Of a stretch of DNA of 64,000 nt, positions 23,526-34,614 are shown piece after piece (position 1 is the first letter of the stretch; every line of letters starts with the position of its first letter). A model generated the notes under the pieces. The model was given only the letters and a program-made list of their open reading frames with translations, made no database searches and was not told the DNA's origin. Both the position numbers and the translations under genes were made by a program. Origin of the DNA: Oreohelix idahoensis (taxonomy: Eukaryota > Mollusca > Gastropoda > Stylommatophora > Oreohelicidae); the NCBI GenBank assembly GCA_024509875.1, contig JAMPIV010019843.1, positions 186,001 through 250,000 on the forward strand, written 5' to 3'.

Positions 23526-23857
23526 GTATTGAATCAGTTCGGGACCCAAGATGCATCAAAAGTGAGGAATGCAGTAAGCGACCCCATAGCTTGACTGCCT
23601 GCGTCAGGGTCAGCGAACCAGAGCTGACCAAGACCCTTCTCCACCTCCACGTGGTGGTCCTGGAAACAGGCTGTATTACTGCAGTCTGGCTGAGGAGTAG
23701 GGATCGAAGAGGGAAGGCAAACCCGGTCCCCAAAAATGCTGTAAGAAAGTCGGATGTGTCGGCCGAAAGGCGCAAATACTGCAGCTTCGCTGTAAACGGA
23801 CACAACGCAACCAACGTCCTTTTCAGGACGAAAGAGGAAGAAAGAAGAAGAAGAATC
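23526..23857 (+). repeat. GAA-tailed interspersed repeat, copy 1
   Basis: About 330 bp that aligns end to end with 34076-34405 on the same strand. Both have catagcttgactgc near the start, cacctccacgtggtggtcct in the middle, and ccttttcaggacga just before a (GAA)n tail. The simple-repeat 3' tail and fixed ends suggest a LINE-mobilised non-autonomous retroposon; open frames on either strand look incidental. Confidence 0.65.
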
Positions 23858-23879
23858 AGTTCTACAAGTTAACGGTACA

Positions 23880-24420
23880 CAGGAAACAAGGGAAGTCGCT
23901 GCCGTTGCCTTCTCTAACTCAAGATCAGAGTCAGGTACCCATTTACAGCTGGTTATACTGATGCGTGACACCTGTTCCCGTCCTCGTTGCTGTTGCCTTC
24001 TCTAACTCAAGATCAGAGCCAGGTACCCATTTACAGCTGGTTATGGAGGGTTAGAGACTTCACCATACTAGATCAAGCATCGAGAGGTGGGGAGACCAGT
24101 TTCCTTCCTCGCTGTTTTTTCCTTCCCTAACTCAAAGTTAAGTACCCATTTATAGCTAGGTAGGCCCCACCTCTTGATGCTGGACCTAGTATGGTGAAGT
24201 CTTTAACACTCTACTACCGCAATAAGTTACTGGGTTTCGTGTTCAAAGCTAGGTAATGTCACGCATCAGTCTAACCAGCTGTAAAAGGGTACCTGACTCT
24301 GATCCTGAGTTAGAGAAGGCAACGGCAGCGAGGAAGGGAACAGGCCACCCCACCTCATAAAGCTGGGACCCAGTACATCGAAGTCTATGACACTTCACTC
24401 CCCTACGGCAGACGGTTTAA
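23880..24420. repeat. Cluster of inverted SINE-body copies (family R4)
   Basis: Two or three copies of the R4 body lie on the minus strand (23880-23960, 23990-24100 and a shorter one 24110-24160), followed by one on the plus strand (24165-24420). Shared landmarks are tacccatttacagctgg or its complement, and gctggacctagtatggtgaa. The opposed copies could form a long hairpin. Confidence 0.6.
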
Positions 24421-25739
24421 ATTAACCATACGAACGGCAGGCGTGTTTTAAAAAAAAATTCTAAACAACGGGGGAAAGGGGAGAAACATGACACTTTTTC
24501 AGTCAAGAAAAAGTACGGTTCTCGGTTTAGGTAATAAATTTCCACAATTTGATTTAAGCGGTGAATAATCACACAAGAACCGAAAATTTCAGATAACCCG
24601 CTCAGCGTATGCTAATCAGTCTGCTGGTGAACTTTCATCACAGAAATTAGCGCATACACTAAAATAGGCGTAATAAATGAGAAAAGAGAAAAGACAGAAT
24701 CTACGAGTATGGGATGGTTTTATATTAACCCAACAGGCGTAGGCGAAAGCTAGGTTAAAAAAAAGAAATGAAGATAAAGAAATTAGATATATGAAATCAA
24801 TTATCATAATCTGCCACAATCACCAACCAACTACACAAACACCAAACAATGTTTCATATTGGCCAGGCAAAAAGTATCGTAACAGCTAAGTTCAGGCTTC
24901 CTGTCAAGGAATGAGCTACAGTTGTCGCTCCTTGTTCTATATACAGTAAAGTCTTGGTTTACGAACAAATTCTGTTTTTAAGGTCGCTCGTAACCCAATT
25001 TTGTACATGCCGGAATTTGCACGTCCTGTAAATATGTGTAGATGTCCGTTAATAAAAATAATCGGTAAAAATAATGCTTTATAGCAGCGGTAGGCCACCC
25101 AGGGTCTGTTGGATCTACTTTAGGAACACAGAGATCTCTACAGATATTTCTTGGTAAAATTGTATTTGTTTTCACGTTTCAGATTATCTGGATGTCGGGC
25201 GACAGTATTCTAGTTCTGTGCCTCTAGCCTAATCGTCATGTCAATCATGATGAATTACCATATAATTGTCGGACACCAGTATTATAGAATTGTCTGACGA
25301 CATTATCACAACACTTCATCTCTGGTCGAATCGTCATGTAAATTATAATGAATATATGTCACGGTCAACATTATTGTTAATATTAATTTCCTCTAGTCTA
25401 AGCGTCGGGTCGAATACAATGAAATAATATGGAAATTAATATATATTCCAGTTAAAGTTAATATGAACACTTTGTAAAATCTCATCGCGTGGGATCATAA
25501 AATACACCTGATCACATTGTTGCCATATGACAAGATGCGATCGTAAAGCAGAAATGAATAAAGCAAAACCAGTTCGTACCAATCACTGCGTCGATTTTGC
25601 AAGGTACTACACATTTCACCACAATACTATTTTCTACCGAGATTTCACTTACCTACTCAGAGATTTGACTCTAATCAGCAATTTAGACACGTGGCTTTAC
25701 AGTGCTTGAACGCATGAATTAGCACCGGTCTTATATTAG
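24421..25739. other. No gene recognised; degenerate tandem repeat
   Basis: A ctctagcctaatcgtcatg-type unit recurs at 25222, 25320 and 25391 with divergence. Otherwise unclassified. Confidence 0.4.
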
Positions 25740-25915
25740 GTCTGGCCCCGTCGCCTGCTGGATGCAAGTGAAAGTTGCCTCGCTTGGCGCCAACTTTTAG
25801 CGTTTGATTTCCGCTTGGGCACGTGACTTGAAGCGTGCCTCATGTGACTTTGGCGTCCAATACATGCTCCAATCAATAACGTTAAAAGTCACGTGGGGGT
25901 TCCCTAGAGTGGGTT
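25740..25915. promoter_or_regulatory. Possible promoter-like GC-rich patch with two CACGTG E-boxes
   Basis: A locally GC-richer stretch in AT-rich DNA holds CACGTGAC at 25820, TCACGTGG at 25890 and CCAAT motifs near 25858 and 25870. The opposed E-boxes and CCAAT boxes would suit a promoter, but no exon was identified on either side. Chance or a repeat-borne promoter is equally possible. Confidence 0.2.
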
Positions 25916-26199
25916 AAACTGGTTCTACCTAAGTCTAAGTAGTCTGCCCTAATTCAAAACCGGTTACAGGCCACAGAGGTTAGGTCGAGAATGACGTCGT
26001 TAATCTAAAAAAATAATACTAGACGCTAGAGTTGTTATCAACGAGCAAAATTTGCCGCGAATTTTTACCGGCTTTTCGATCATGCATTGAAGATGAATTA
26101 AAAAAATGGTGTCTCGTAAATTAAATGAAGAGAAGACTGGGCCAGTCGTCACAGCGTGCATGAAAGACACGAACAGGATTCACAAGAGAGAAATAACAT

Positions 26200-26590
26200 C
26201 CTATCACGTATAGCCCTCGTGGTACTCTCGACTGGTGGAGCGTTAAAACTGGACGTCTGCACCCTGTCCGGAGACATGTCGTTGTACTATTAACCCCAGT
26301 GCAGCGAATATCATTTGCACGCTACATGTGAGTTTTATAATTGAAGTAAATGTAGTGCTTACAAGTGTTGGCACAATTTGTGGTCGCTATGCTATATTAA
26401 CGTACTGTGTTGTGGTGTAATAAACCGTCATTAACTTTCACCTGCCGTTACACCATTCCATGCCTCTGATGTGTGTACCTGCAGTGTGTGAATGTACCTA
26501 TACACACCTCACTTATGACACCAACACACAACCGTGGTATTAACAATGGTACCCTCCATAAAAACGTTAAATGATTTTTCAGTGGTGGCA
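26200..26590 (+). other. Possible LTR remnant
   Basis: A gtaataaacc signal-like stretch near 26420 is followed by a pyrimidine and CA-rich segment and ends at ttcagtggtggcaaatt (26577-26594), which resembles the LTR/primer-site junction of Gypsy element 1 (ttcagtggtggcc). No second LTR or genes were seen, so this is a weak call. Confidence 0.25.
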
Positions 26591-26985
26591 AATTAACGTT
26601 GTATCAGCGGACTTGTGCAAAATTTTATTTGACGATTGACTATGGCAAAAATTTGAAATTTTAAACCATTATGAAGTTCCCCATAAAAATTATATGGTAG
26701 TATGACGTAGAGTTCACTGAACAAGAATGTACTTTCAATAATATGATAGTCCCAGTATTAGATAAGTTATTGAAGAAATACTAATATCTACGGACACTCG
26801 ACCAGACAGACTGGCGTTCCTGCTTATGTTTTTTTGGTAACGTTAGGGGGACGCGAGCTTGGAAAAGAGGCAGGGAGGTACATTCAGATTCGCTTGAGTA
26901 AAAAGAGTATGACTGAAAAGGGGAGCGGTAGGAAAAATGTAATCCTAAACGAAATATCTTTTTGTATTGGGCATGACAAAAGCAG

Positions 26986-27088
26986 ACTGGCCAATCGACC
27001 ACAAGACGCAGAAATTATTCGAAATTATTTTGGTTTTTCATTCAAACTGCTTTTGAATTCAAGTAGTCGAACGTTTCGATTGGCCAGT
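26986..27088. repeat. 103-bp hairpin with perfect 13-bp terminal inverted repeats
   Basis: ACTGGCCAATCGA at 26986-26998 is repeated inverted at 27076-27088. It may be a tiny MITE or a chance palindrome of a repeat; no target-site duplication was found. Confidence 0.5.
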
Positions 27089-28559
27089 GCTAGTAAATAT
27101 TAGCAAAAGGCTTTGACTATTCATTGCCAGTTGAACTAAAAATTTTATTCAGATACGCTGAGAAACAGCTGTGTTAATTCTAAACTTAAATAAAGAATAA
27201 ATTCACAGTCTGTGCAGTTCGGAGGAAGCTGAGGTCATTTCTTCACACAGTCAGCGTCATTTGTTTATATATTTCTTGATTGTGGTAAGGATATTTTATG
27301 AAATTTAATATGTTTGGTCCAACTACAAAGTTAGATACAGCTATTGGGAAAAAGTGAAGGACATGTCGGGAGCAGACATTGTTGAGTCCTCACAGTAAAC
27401 GGTATCTAACTGATGTATGTTGTTATTATGTTGTCATATTATTGTATTAGAATAGATTAGTAAGCCTCTGTGTTCAATGAACACTGTTTAACATGCCTGA
27501 AGCAAATAAAATTGAAAAGAAAAGAAGAGAATATCATATCAAAAGAAATGTGGTTACTCCACATTATTGTATTGAGGAAAAGTATATGAACGTACAGTGG
27601 CATATCTGCTATAAGGACCTGAGGTGTGGTCACAGCAAGGTGAGAGTCCTGTACCATTCGGGGCTAGTGCACTTGTAAGGCACGCGAGGCTGATCCCATA
27701 CCCACGTAGGAAATTAAGTGTTAGAATAAGTGATCAGATGTAAAAGGCCAGGGTGTCCTTTTGTTGCAGAGGGTCTATGTTCCTGTTGCCGGCTGGTGAC
27801 AGGAAACCTGCTGAGTACTAATAAACGCCAACCAGTCTCCAACCAGTCTTATATGCTGTCGAAGATAACAGTAGGAGCTTTGGCGAGTGGTGAAATTGAA
27901 ACTTTCTGCAACTACACATTGAAATATCTTTCAAAAAGGACTCCCAGGTGATGTGTTAGACATCTGGGGCATCTCTGACATTTTCATGTGTTTCAAAATA
28001 ATACACAAGACGTTTATGGAGGTAGGATGAACTACAGCCCTCATATACAGTGACTCTCCCTTTATATGAATAAAGTAAATTCTTTTAATATTTCCTACAG
28101 GAAAGACATATTTATAAATACATAATAACTTTTTAGTTATTGGGCAAATTGTCCCAACATTTTAATTGTTCTTTTCTGTAAACTATCTTGTCCTTATTTT
28201 CAAAGACCTGTCCACAAGCTCTGAACGGACAGGCAAAATAAATTGTAAAGAAGATTTGTTCAAAGAAAAACTTAACTGCTAGTTTTATTATCTTCTTTAT
28301 AGAAACTTAAAGTGTTTGACTGTTGTGTACCATCATTTCATTTCTCCCCTAGACACTAGGTACACCATACCATACACTAGAGCCAGAATAGTGACAGTGT
28401 GAGACCTAGGGAGGTAGCGGTAGATTCTCTGCACATAATTCATCACCATCATTTATAGAGTCAGAGGCCTACATGTGCTTGACCTCACACGGTTAAAGCA
28501 GACACCTTTTCATTCTTTTAGGATACCATCATAACCTCCCCAGCAAAATCAACTTTGCT
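27089..28559. other. No gene recognised
   Basis: AT-rich sequence. The short frames at 27.5-27.95 kb look random. Part of 27235-27290 resembles 16680-16735. Confidence 0.4.
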
Positions 28560-28714
28560 ACAGTGTTTAGTAACTTTGACTGAGACAAACGTGTAGTACA
28601 TTTAAAATGATTGAATCGAAGTTAAATTTGTAAAATTGCAAATAACCAAATTTAATAATCACGTTAAGTTTAACAGTTTAAAAGAAATGAATAATAGTTA
28701 ATTACACCAATATC

Positions 28715-29530
28715 AGAGATGCAGAAAGCTGCTGGATTACAGACATTGTCATGTAGAAGAGACACAAACAGCATGATCCAGGTGGAAAAGTACAACAGTA
28801 TGCCAACGCACCCAATGAAAGCAAGACTAGATGATCTGGCATTGGGACGTCTAAAACGTAGCAGCTTTGTGCATCGGAGAAAAAGACTTAAAAGACAGCA
28901 TCAAGAAGACCTATCCATGAAGACAACACCACTGAAGCCCACCCTATACCCTGTACCATGGGAACAGGCCAGCAGTGCCCTCCACATTAATACATCAGTC
29001 AGTGGTCTCACAAGTGGATATGAGTATAATGATCTGCAAAAACGAACTGCTTCTTTGAGTATGATCCAAGAAAGCTATCCCGATCAATCATGGATACATG
29101 CCTATACAGATGGATCAGCAACAAATGCTGTTAGGAATGGAGGTGCCGGTATCTTTATCTCATATCCTGACAACCACTAAGAGCCCAGGCACATTCCCAC
29201 TGGTAAATTCTGTTCCAACTATACAGCTGAGGTTCAAGCTCTAGAGCAAGCTGCAAATATGATTTATAATACCAACTCTGACTACCACCAGGTAGTCATC
29301 CTCACAGATGCACTGTCTGTCCTGCAAGCTCTCAAGGGTGGTAAACTCCCGCATCTGAAAAATGAACTAAACAAGGTAGCTGCCAAAAAGAGAACCATAC
29401 TTCAGTGGGTACCATCTCATTGTGGTGTACCCGAAAATGAAAAGGCAGATAAACTTGCCTAAAAGGGAGGAGAATGCGAACAATAAGATAAGGAAATCAA
29501 TAGACCCTCTTATGATGGCGTCTCGCACAA
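28715..29530 (+). mobile_element. LINE fragment with RNase H domain
   Basis: Inserted in R1 copy B between matches at about 28710 and 29560. It contains only the post-RT region and RNase H of a non-LTR retrotransposon, so it is truncated at both the 5' side and, probably, the 3' side. A related C-terminal fragment lies at 34615-34985 on the other strand. Confidence 0.7.
28719..29462 (+). pseudogene. LINE ribonuclease H domain (one stop)
   Basis: Reads MQKAAGLQTLSCRR and a basic linker, then RNase H: AYTDGSATNAVRNGGAGIF (first catalytic Asp) near 29100-29155, NYTAEVQALEQAANM (Glu) near 29220-29260, VVILTDALSVLQAL (Asp), and WVPSHCGVPENEKADKLA (His and last Asp) ending at 29460. A TAA near 29180 and a short frame change before 29259 break it. 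RNase H would degrade the RNA strand of the RNA-DNA hybrid. All catalytic residues are visible, but the frame is not continuous. Confidence 0.75.
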
Positions 29531-30957
29531 AGTCGGTCCACTTCTACCTTCACTTGGATCCAGAGATAGTACTTCCTGCTGGTACCACCAATAACTGGTA
29601 ATAGAAATAGAAACGAAACGTTCTTCTGAGTATGGCGTTTTCCGACACATAGTTATGCCCCCCACCCTTTCTATTCTACCATCCCATGTCAGAATTTACC
29701 CTCGATGAGAATTAAATTTAATCGCTCGGGATAAAACTTTCTTTATATTTAAACTGAATTGCCTTAGCTTTACATTACATTTAAATGAAAAGGTTAAACG
29801 TACAGATATAATATGTTTTACATTTACATCTCCACTGTTTGAAAACTGTTCACAATATAAATTCATGTATGTTTCCTTTATATTTACACTTGTTGAAAAG
29901 TTGAAACTTCTATTAATTTTAACATGAATATTTGTTTCGTTTACATTTACGCTGAGTGAAAAGCTTTGAAACTGTGAGTATTATTCTTAGAATGTTCATC
30001 ATTTCTTTCATCTTTCCCTCTATTTTAACAATAGATTCCCTCTCTGACTCCTCGTGTTTCTTCAGTTTCCTAGTCCCGGTGTTCCTTATTGAAATGTAGC
30101 GGTTGCCTGTGCTTTGTAAGTCTCATTTGGTTCTCCAATAAAAGGTCCGGTTAACAAAAAGGAATTATGAATCTAGTCTTCACTCTGGCGAGGTCTGATG
30201 TTGTCTTGGCGAACGTGAAATTCACAGTGAAATAAAACTGCGAAATGGTCAGACTATATTCCCTCTCTTCCCACGCGTTTGTTTTTTATGGAGTTAAATA
30301 AACGCTACAATCATATTCAAACCGTCGGGTGTAAATACTTTCAAAATATTTTCGACATGGAAAAATTTTGCAAAGGTCACGTCTCCCATATATGGTAATA
30401 TGCTGTCCGATGCCCTCCTGTACTAACTTACAGACAGATCGGTAGACACACATGTATCATATCAGCCGCTCCTTGCAAATGTTTTAGCAAAGGGACGGGA
30501 CACGCACAGACGTAATGACTAATCCCTGAGAGGGGTGTACGAAGAAAAATACAAAATATCTGCTACTTAGCAGAAAGAAAGGAAAGAAAGAAGTACAATG
30601 GGCTAATCACCTGTTTGTCAACTATTTCGATTACATGTTTTGCCCAGGAGCTTTGTGCTCTTTGGGTCACCTCTACACCCTGTTTACGGGGTAGAAGGGA
30701 TTCCGATTAAGGAAGAAAGAAAGAAAGAAAGAAAAGTGCGATAATTGACAGCACATAATAAAAATCAGTACCACAAATGCTGCCGGAGAGAACCAAAGAT
30801 CGTGAAGAGGTCGTCTATTTCGTCACAATGGTGCAAATGACAAGGAAGTAACATTAGAGTTATCAAAACTTAAAAAACACACCCCGAAGTCATTAGATTG
30901 TGTCAGAAACAAGATACTGAGCTGCACTCCGCGGGATTAAACTAGATCAATGTTTCT

Positions 30958-31303
30958 TAACCTTTTAGATGTCCTGCACCCCTTTACATCATCTTAAGAA
31001 GCCACGCACCCCTTTGCATTATCTTAAGAAGCCTCGAACGCCATTATCTTCCCACAGAATATGCCAAAAATGAAAAAAAAAGATACAAGTATGTTTTGGG
31101 AAAATGTTATTTTCCAAATGCGACTAAGATTCGGCATTGAGTTCACGTCAATGTTCTATTGTGTACAAATACATTTAAGTTCTGTGTATTTTATATAATG
31201 TTAATGATTATTCACCTTATAAAAGATCTGGCATGTCCCGCACCCCACGAAGGAAGGTCTTGCACCCCCAGGGGGTGCATGCACCCCTGATTAAGAAGCA
31301 CTG
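30958..31303. mobile_element. hAT-type MITE with 8-bp target-site duplication
   Basis: The left end CAATGTTTCTTAACC and the reverse complement of the right end CAGTGCTTCTTAATC match at 12 of 15. Flanking octamers AACTAGAT (30950-30957) and GACTAGAT (31304-31311) agree at 7 of 8, the hAT duplication length. The interior carries repeated gcacccctttacatcatctt-like units and has no coding capacity. At 346 bp it must have been moved by a transposase encoded elsewhere. Confidence 0.75.
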
Positions 31304-31463
31304 GACTAGATTATAGCGACTGACTTGGCGGATAGCAAAACATAATGGCCTGGTTACGGAATTGAAACGTGAGAAGTTCACCGTAAACGTTATAGCTGTT
31401 AAAGTAGGCGCATGAGGTTTTCTGGCTGCCACAAATAATTATTTTTTTTACGAATTGCATCAG

Positions 31464-31643
31464 CACTCAAACATGAAACCACAGACTTCTACACTGTCAA
31501 GCAAGTCTCTGCACTGAAAGCGGAAACAACTGAGCTTGAAGGGACAGACAAGGACAAGACTCTCAAAAAGGCTTGGCAAAAAGTGTTGAAAAGGCCTCTA
31601 GCTGGCTGTGGGACAACCGCAACGGGCAATGAAGTTCAGGACA
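31464..31643 (+). CDS. Candidate internal exon of an unknown host gene
   Basis: A pyrimidine-rich stretch and CAG (31441-31463) precede, and ACA|GTAAGT (31641-31649) follows, a fair acceptor and a strong donor. The 180-bp segment is open in one frame and would be a symmetric phase 1-1 exon. It encodes a charged, helical-looking peptide including TVKQVSALKAETTELEG and KTLKKAWQKVLKRPLAG. I recognise no family. It has no start codon, no neighbouring exons were found, and it could be a chance open segment or a repeat fragment. Confidence 0.25.
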
Positions 31644-32034
31644 GTAAGTTTTTGTGCAACGAGATCTTCTTTCATAATCGCCTCATTGATAAAAGCAGGA
31701 GATAAAAAGTTTAATAATTGCGAACAAGGCTGAGTGGGTTAAATTTTCAGTGCAGTCGGTACAGAGAGTGCAAACAACAACACTTTCGAGAACTGGAGAA
31801 TTACACTTGGGAGTCAGGATCGTAGTTGGATGACCCCTTTAGAGCGTCAAGAAGATAAAAGGTTCAAAGCGCTTGTCTGACATGGGAACCACTTCTGATT
31901 ATCAGATTACCTTCTTGTTGTATTATTAAGTATAGAATTTCCAATTATTTTTATTACGATGATGGAGACATAAAAGCAGTCTCTTGGCAAACGCTGCCCT
32001 AGGGGAATGAAGCCTTATAGACTTATATACTTAT
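31644..32034. other. No recognised feature
   Basis: AT-rich sequence after the candidate exon. A cacttctgattatcaga stretch near 31895 resembles 38250-38270 and may mark a repeat. Confidence 0.3.
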
Positions 32035-32196
32035 GAGATGCAGTGACCAGTTCTTTTCCTCACTGGCTTTGCCTTCCATAATTCAAGAGCAGAGGCAGGT
32101 ACCCATTTACAGCTGGTAGACTGGAGCGTGTCGTTCCGGAACTTAATAACTTTGCCTCGAGAGAGAAGTGCTGTAACCACTCTGCCATTTGGCCGG
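32035..32196 (-). repeat. tRNA-derived SINE (family R4), minus-strand copy
   Basis: The reverse complement starts with a tRNA-like head (ggcagagtggttacagcac, A-box-like) and continues with cagctgtaaatgggtacctg and aattatggaaggcaaagcc, the R4 body. The B box is degenerate. Confidence 0.6.
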
Positions 32197-32389
32197 TCTT
32201 TGCAGACTTAGAATTCTAAAATGCTTTAGTTGCAGTAGCAGCTGCAGTAGTTGTAGAGGCATTAGTGGTGGTGAAGGTGTACCAGTCTGTTACTGAGGAT
32301 CGAAAGAAAGCTAAGCATGGTCAAAAGGTGTAGATGGGTATGATTGATTATTTCCCCTTGACAAAAAGTAATAACTATCATCATTTCTA

Positions 32390-32640
32390 TTTTCACTTCA
32401 TATGGAGCATGGAGCTACAAATGCAGCTCAGTATTTTATAGAACATTTACACCAACAAGTTGTTATGTGCTCTTGTAGTGGTGGTTTTTGTAGTAATTTG
32501 TTTTACACGATGAGGTAGCTGGCTACATATATAGCTTTGTGTTAGTTTTCTCTTGCGACATTCCTAGGAGAGAGTTGAAGTCCTAATCTGTCTGTGTATC
32601 CTTAGAAACTCCCGGGAAATACAGTACATGCAAAAAAACA
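32390..32640 (+). repeat. Interspersed repeat family R2, copy 3
   Basis: Shares catggagctacaaatgcagc, tgtagtggtggtttttgtag and agtcctaatctgtctgtgt with the copies at 9997 and 14450. It leads directly into the LINE tail that follows. Confidence 0.5.
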
Positions 32641-32659
32641 TACTCTGTAGTTAGTTGGT

Positions 32660-32948
32660 AATAGCCATTTAATTGTATGTGGAACAAGAGGTGAGAAGAA
32701 GACGCTGGCGATGGATAGGACACAACATTGATGAAACTTCTTGATAGCATTACAATGCAGCACTTGTTCTGAAATCCCCAGGTAAGAGATGTAGAAGTTA
32801 CTGAAAAACACATGGAGAAAAGAACTGGAGATAGAAATGAAAATGACGACGAAGGTTTATAGAAATACATTAAACTGATGATATACAATAGAAGGACTTG
32901 GTATACGTTTGTTGAAGGTCTATGACAAAGTCCTTAGGGCGCTGAAGG
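32660..32948 (+). mobile_element. RTE LINE 3' fragment, copy 3
   Basis: Closely matches the end of the LINE at 12632-12880: ggaacaagaggtgagaagaa then gacgctggcgatgg, and the terminal segment tggtatacgtttgttgaagg. Only the last 290 bp of the element remain and there are frameshifts. Confidence 0.65.
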
Positions 32949-33275
32949 TTGACACTAATGGAAACAACAGGTCTTACACTCATCCTGTAGGGAGTACCCC
33001 ATTACTTTATTAACGTTCCCTTTAGCATTATCGGATGTGCATTTTACGATTCTAGTCTGGTTCAAATCACCAGAGAGCTCAGTCCTCTTACTTTTCGGTT
33101 GCCTGGTGTGTTCGTTTTTTCTTTTCTTTGAGCATTTATAATTTTCTCATCATTGTGATGTATCTACGACTCATGTTTCTCTATAAGATTTCTCAACTCC
33201 TGGTAGCTAAGAACATATAATGCAATTCAATTTATAATGTTACTTAAATAAATACTACCTGCAAAATAAATATAT
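32949..33275 (+). repeat. tRNA-headed SINE-like repeat family R3, copy 2
   Basis: Aligns inversely with 18100-18497. Landmarks are gacactaatggaaacaacag, agcattatcggatgtgcatt, tggttcaaatcacc (B-box-like), ataattttctcatca and agatttctcaactcctgg. Confidence 0.6.
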
Positions 33276-33379
33276 TTAATAATATTGCGTTGTAATTTTT
33301 TTTTTCAATTGAATATAGTAGGAATAGAGTGTTATTAGAATGCGCAGGAATAAGGGCAAGTTAGTGGCTCGAAGTTGAA

Positions 33380-33515
33380 ATCGCCGGTTTGTCCGAGAAA
33401 AATAAGAAATATTTTTGCTTTTCGCACGACTAGCTCCTTCACAGATCATCTCTTAAATAATCCGCAACGTCGGATAATGGGGTGATCTTTCACGCAATAA
33501 ACGAGATCAAAATGT
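33380..33515 (+). repeat. Interspersed repeat family R5, copy 2
   Basis: Aligns inversely with 15350-15490; see the shared ggataatggggtgatctttc segment at 33472-33491. Confidence 0.5.
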
Positions 33516-33879
33516 ATTTTTTTTATTTGGACATGCGGCCTTACATAACCGATGACCCTTGTCTAGGTTGAGCGGAGCACGCCTCGACAAAACGAAGCAA
33601 AATAGTACTTAAACTAAAAAAGTGATTTTCATTTCACAGCGGGGTCAACCAAATTCAGTAACTTAAAATACAATTTCGTTTTAAGATAAAGACGGGGCAA
33701 CAACGACCCGTAAGTACGCGTAGATGTAATATAGTTGTAAAGAGCGTTGCGATGTGTAGGCCGAAATTACTGCTAAAAATTAAAAAATAAGTAACGTACA
33801 AAACTGGCTTAATATACCAGGGACGACCGATTCGTCCTTCTGTGAAAAGTTCTAGACTAAGCACCTAGAATGTTTGAAC
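33516..33879. other. No recognised feature
   Basis: AT-rich, no coding signal. Confidence 0.3.
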
Positions 33880-34060
33880 ATTATACGAACAACAGAAAAC
33901 TGCACAGGTGGCAGCAGAAATAATAAACTATAAAACTGACATCCTGAAACTGCGAAACAAGATGGAAGACATTAGAAAAAATAAAACAGAAGCACAATAA
34001 ACAGTGCTGTTGTCTGGACAAGATATATAAAGATTACCTCATAATGAAGGTGTAGTGCTG
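33880..34060 (+). pseudogene. LINE endonuclease, N-terminal piece
   Basis: Reads QKTAQVAAEIINYKTDILKL, matching the TAQVA-EM-NYK-DILG start of RTE endonucleases, and then TVLLSGQDI, the usual L-YSGHE position. Stops and missing residues are evident. Sequence breaks off at the GAA-tailed repeat. Confidence 0.55.
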
Positions 34061-34075
34061 TCATGGAGGAATACT

Positions 34076-34405
34076 TGCCGCTTGTTAAATGGGAATCGGG
34101 ACCCAAAGATGCAGCAATAGAGAATGCAGTCCCATAGCTTGACTGCTTGCATCAGGATCAGCGAACCAGAGCTGGTCAAGACCCTACTCCACCTCCACGT
34201 GGTGGTCCTGGAAACAGATTGCATCACTGCAATCTGGCTGAGCGAGTAGGGATCGCAGTGGGAAGGCAAACCCGGTCCCAAAAAATGCCGTGCAGAAGTC
34301 GGATGTGTCGACCGAAAGGTGCAGATATCACAGCTTAGGCGTAAACAGACACAACGCAACCACCGTCCTTTTCAGGACGAACGAGGAAGAAGAAGAAGAA
34401 GAAAT
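34076..34405 (+). repeat. GAA-tailed interspersed repeat, copy 2
   Basis: Matches 23526-23857 along its whole length and ends in gaggaagaagaagaagaaga. It lies between two parts of the LINE endonuclease, so it inserted after the LINE did. Confidence 0.65.
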
Positions 34406-34419
34406 GGGAGTCAGCGGGA

Positions 34420-34610
34420 CGTTCAACGCCACCAAATAAATAATTATAGATGAATATCATCCAATGGCATGCACTTCTAATGAAAAAGAGAAATCGACGA
34501 ATTAAGAATTTTACTCAAGACTTCAAATAATCATGTATAACAAGAGAAGTAAAGACATTACAATCTTGATGGGTGACCTACCTGCAGAGATAGGAGCATT
34601 CTTCTTCGTT
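34420..34610 (+). pseudogene. LINE endonuclease, middle piece
   Basis: Reads NEKEKSTN, FYSRLQIIMYNKRSKDITIL and MGDLPAEIG, the latter at the position of the metal-binding GDFNAKVG motif of RTE endonucleases, with Phe-Asn replaced by Leu-Pro. One in-frame stop is visible. Confidence 0.6.
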
Positions 34611-34614
34611 AGCG

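Larger units (their letters stand above)
28560..30890 (+). mobile_element. hAT-like family R1, copy B, interrupted by a LINE
   Basis: Aligns with copies A and C in order: gactgagacaaacgtgtagt near 28578, then after the LINE ccagagatagtacttcctgc near 29562, attccctctctgactcc near 30030, aataaaaggtccgg near 30137, tgcaaaggtcacgtc near 30371, and cagatcggtagacacaca near 30434. Terminal repeats are not recognisable and the middle segment present in C and D is missing. Confidence 0.6.
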
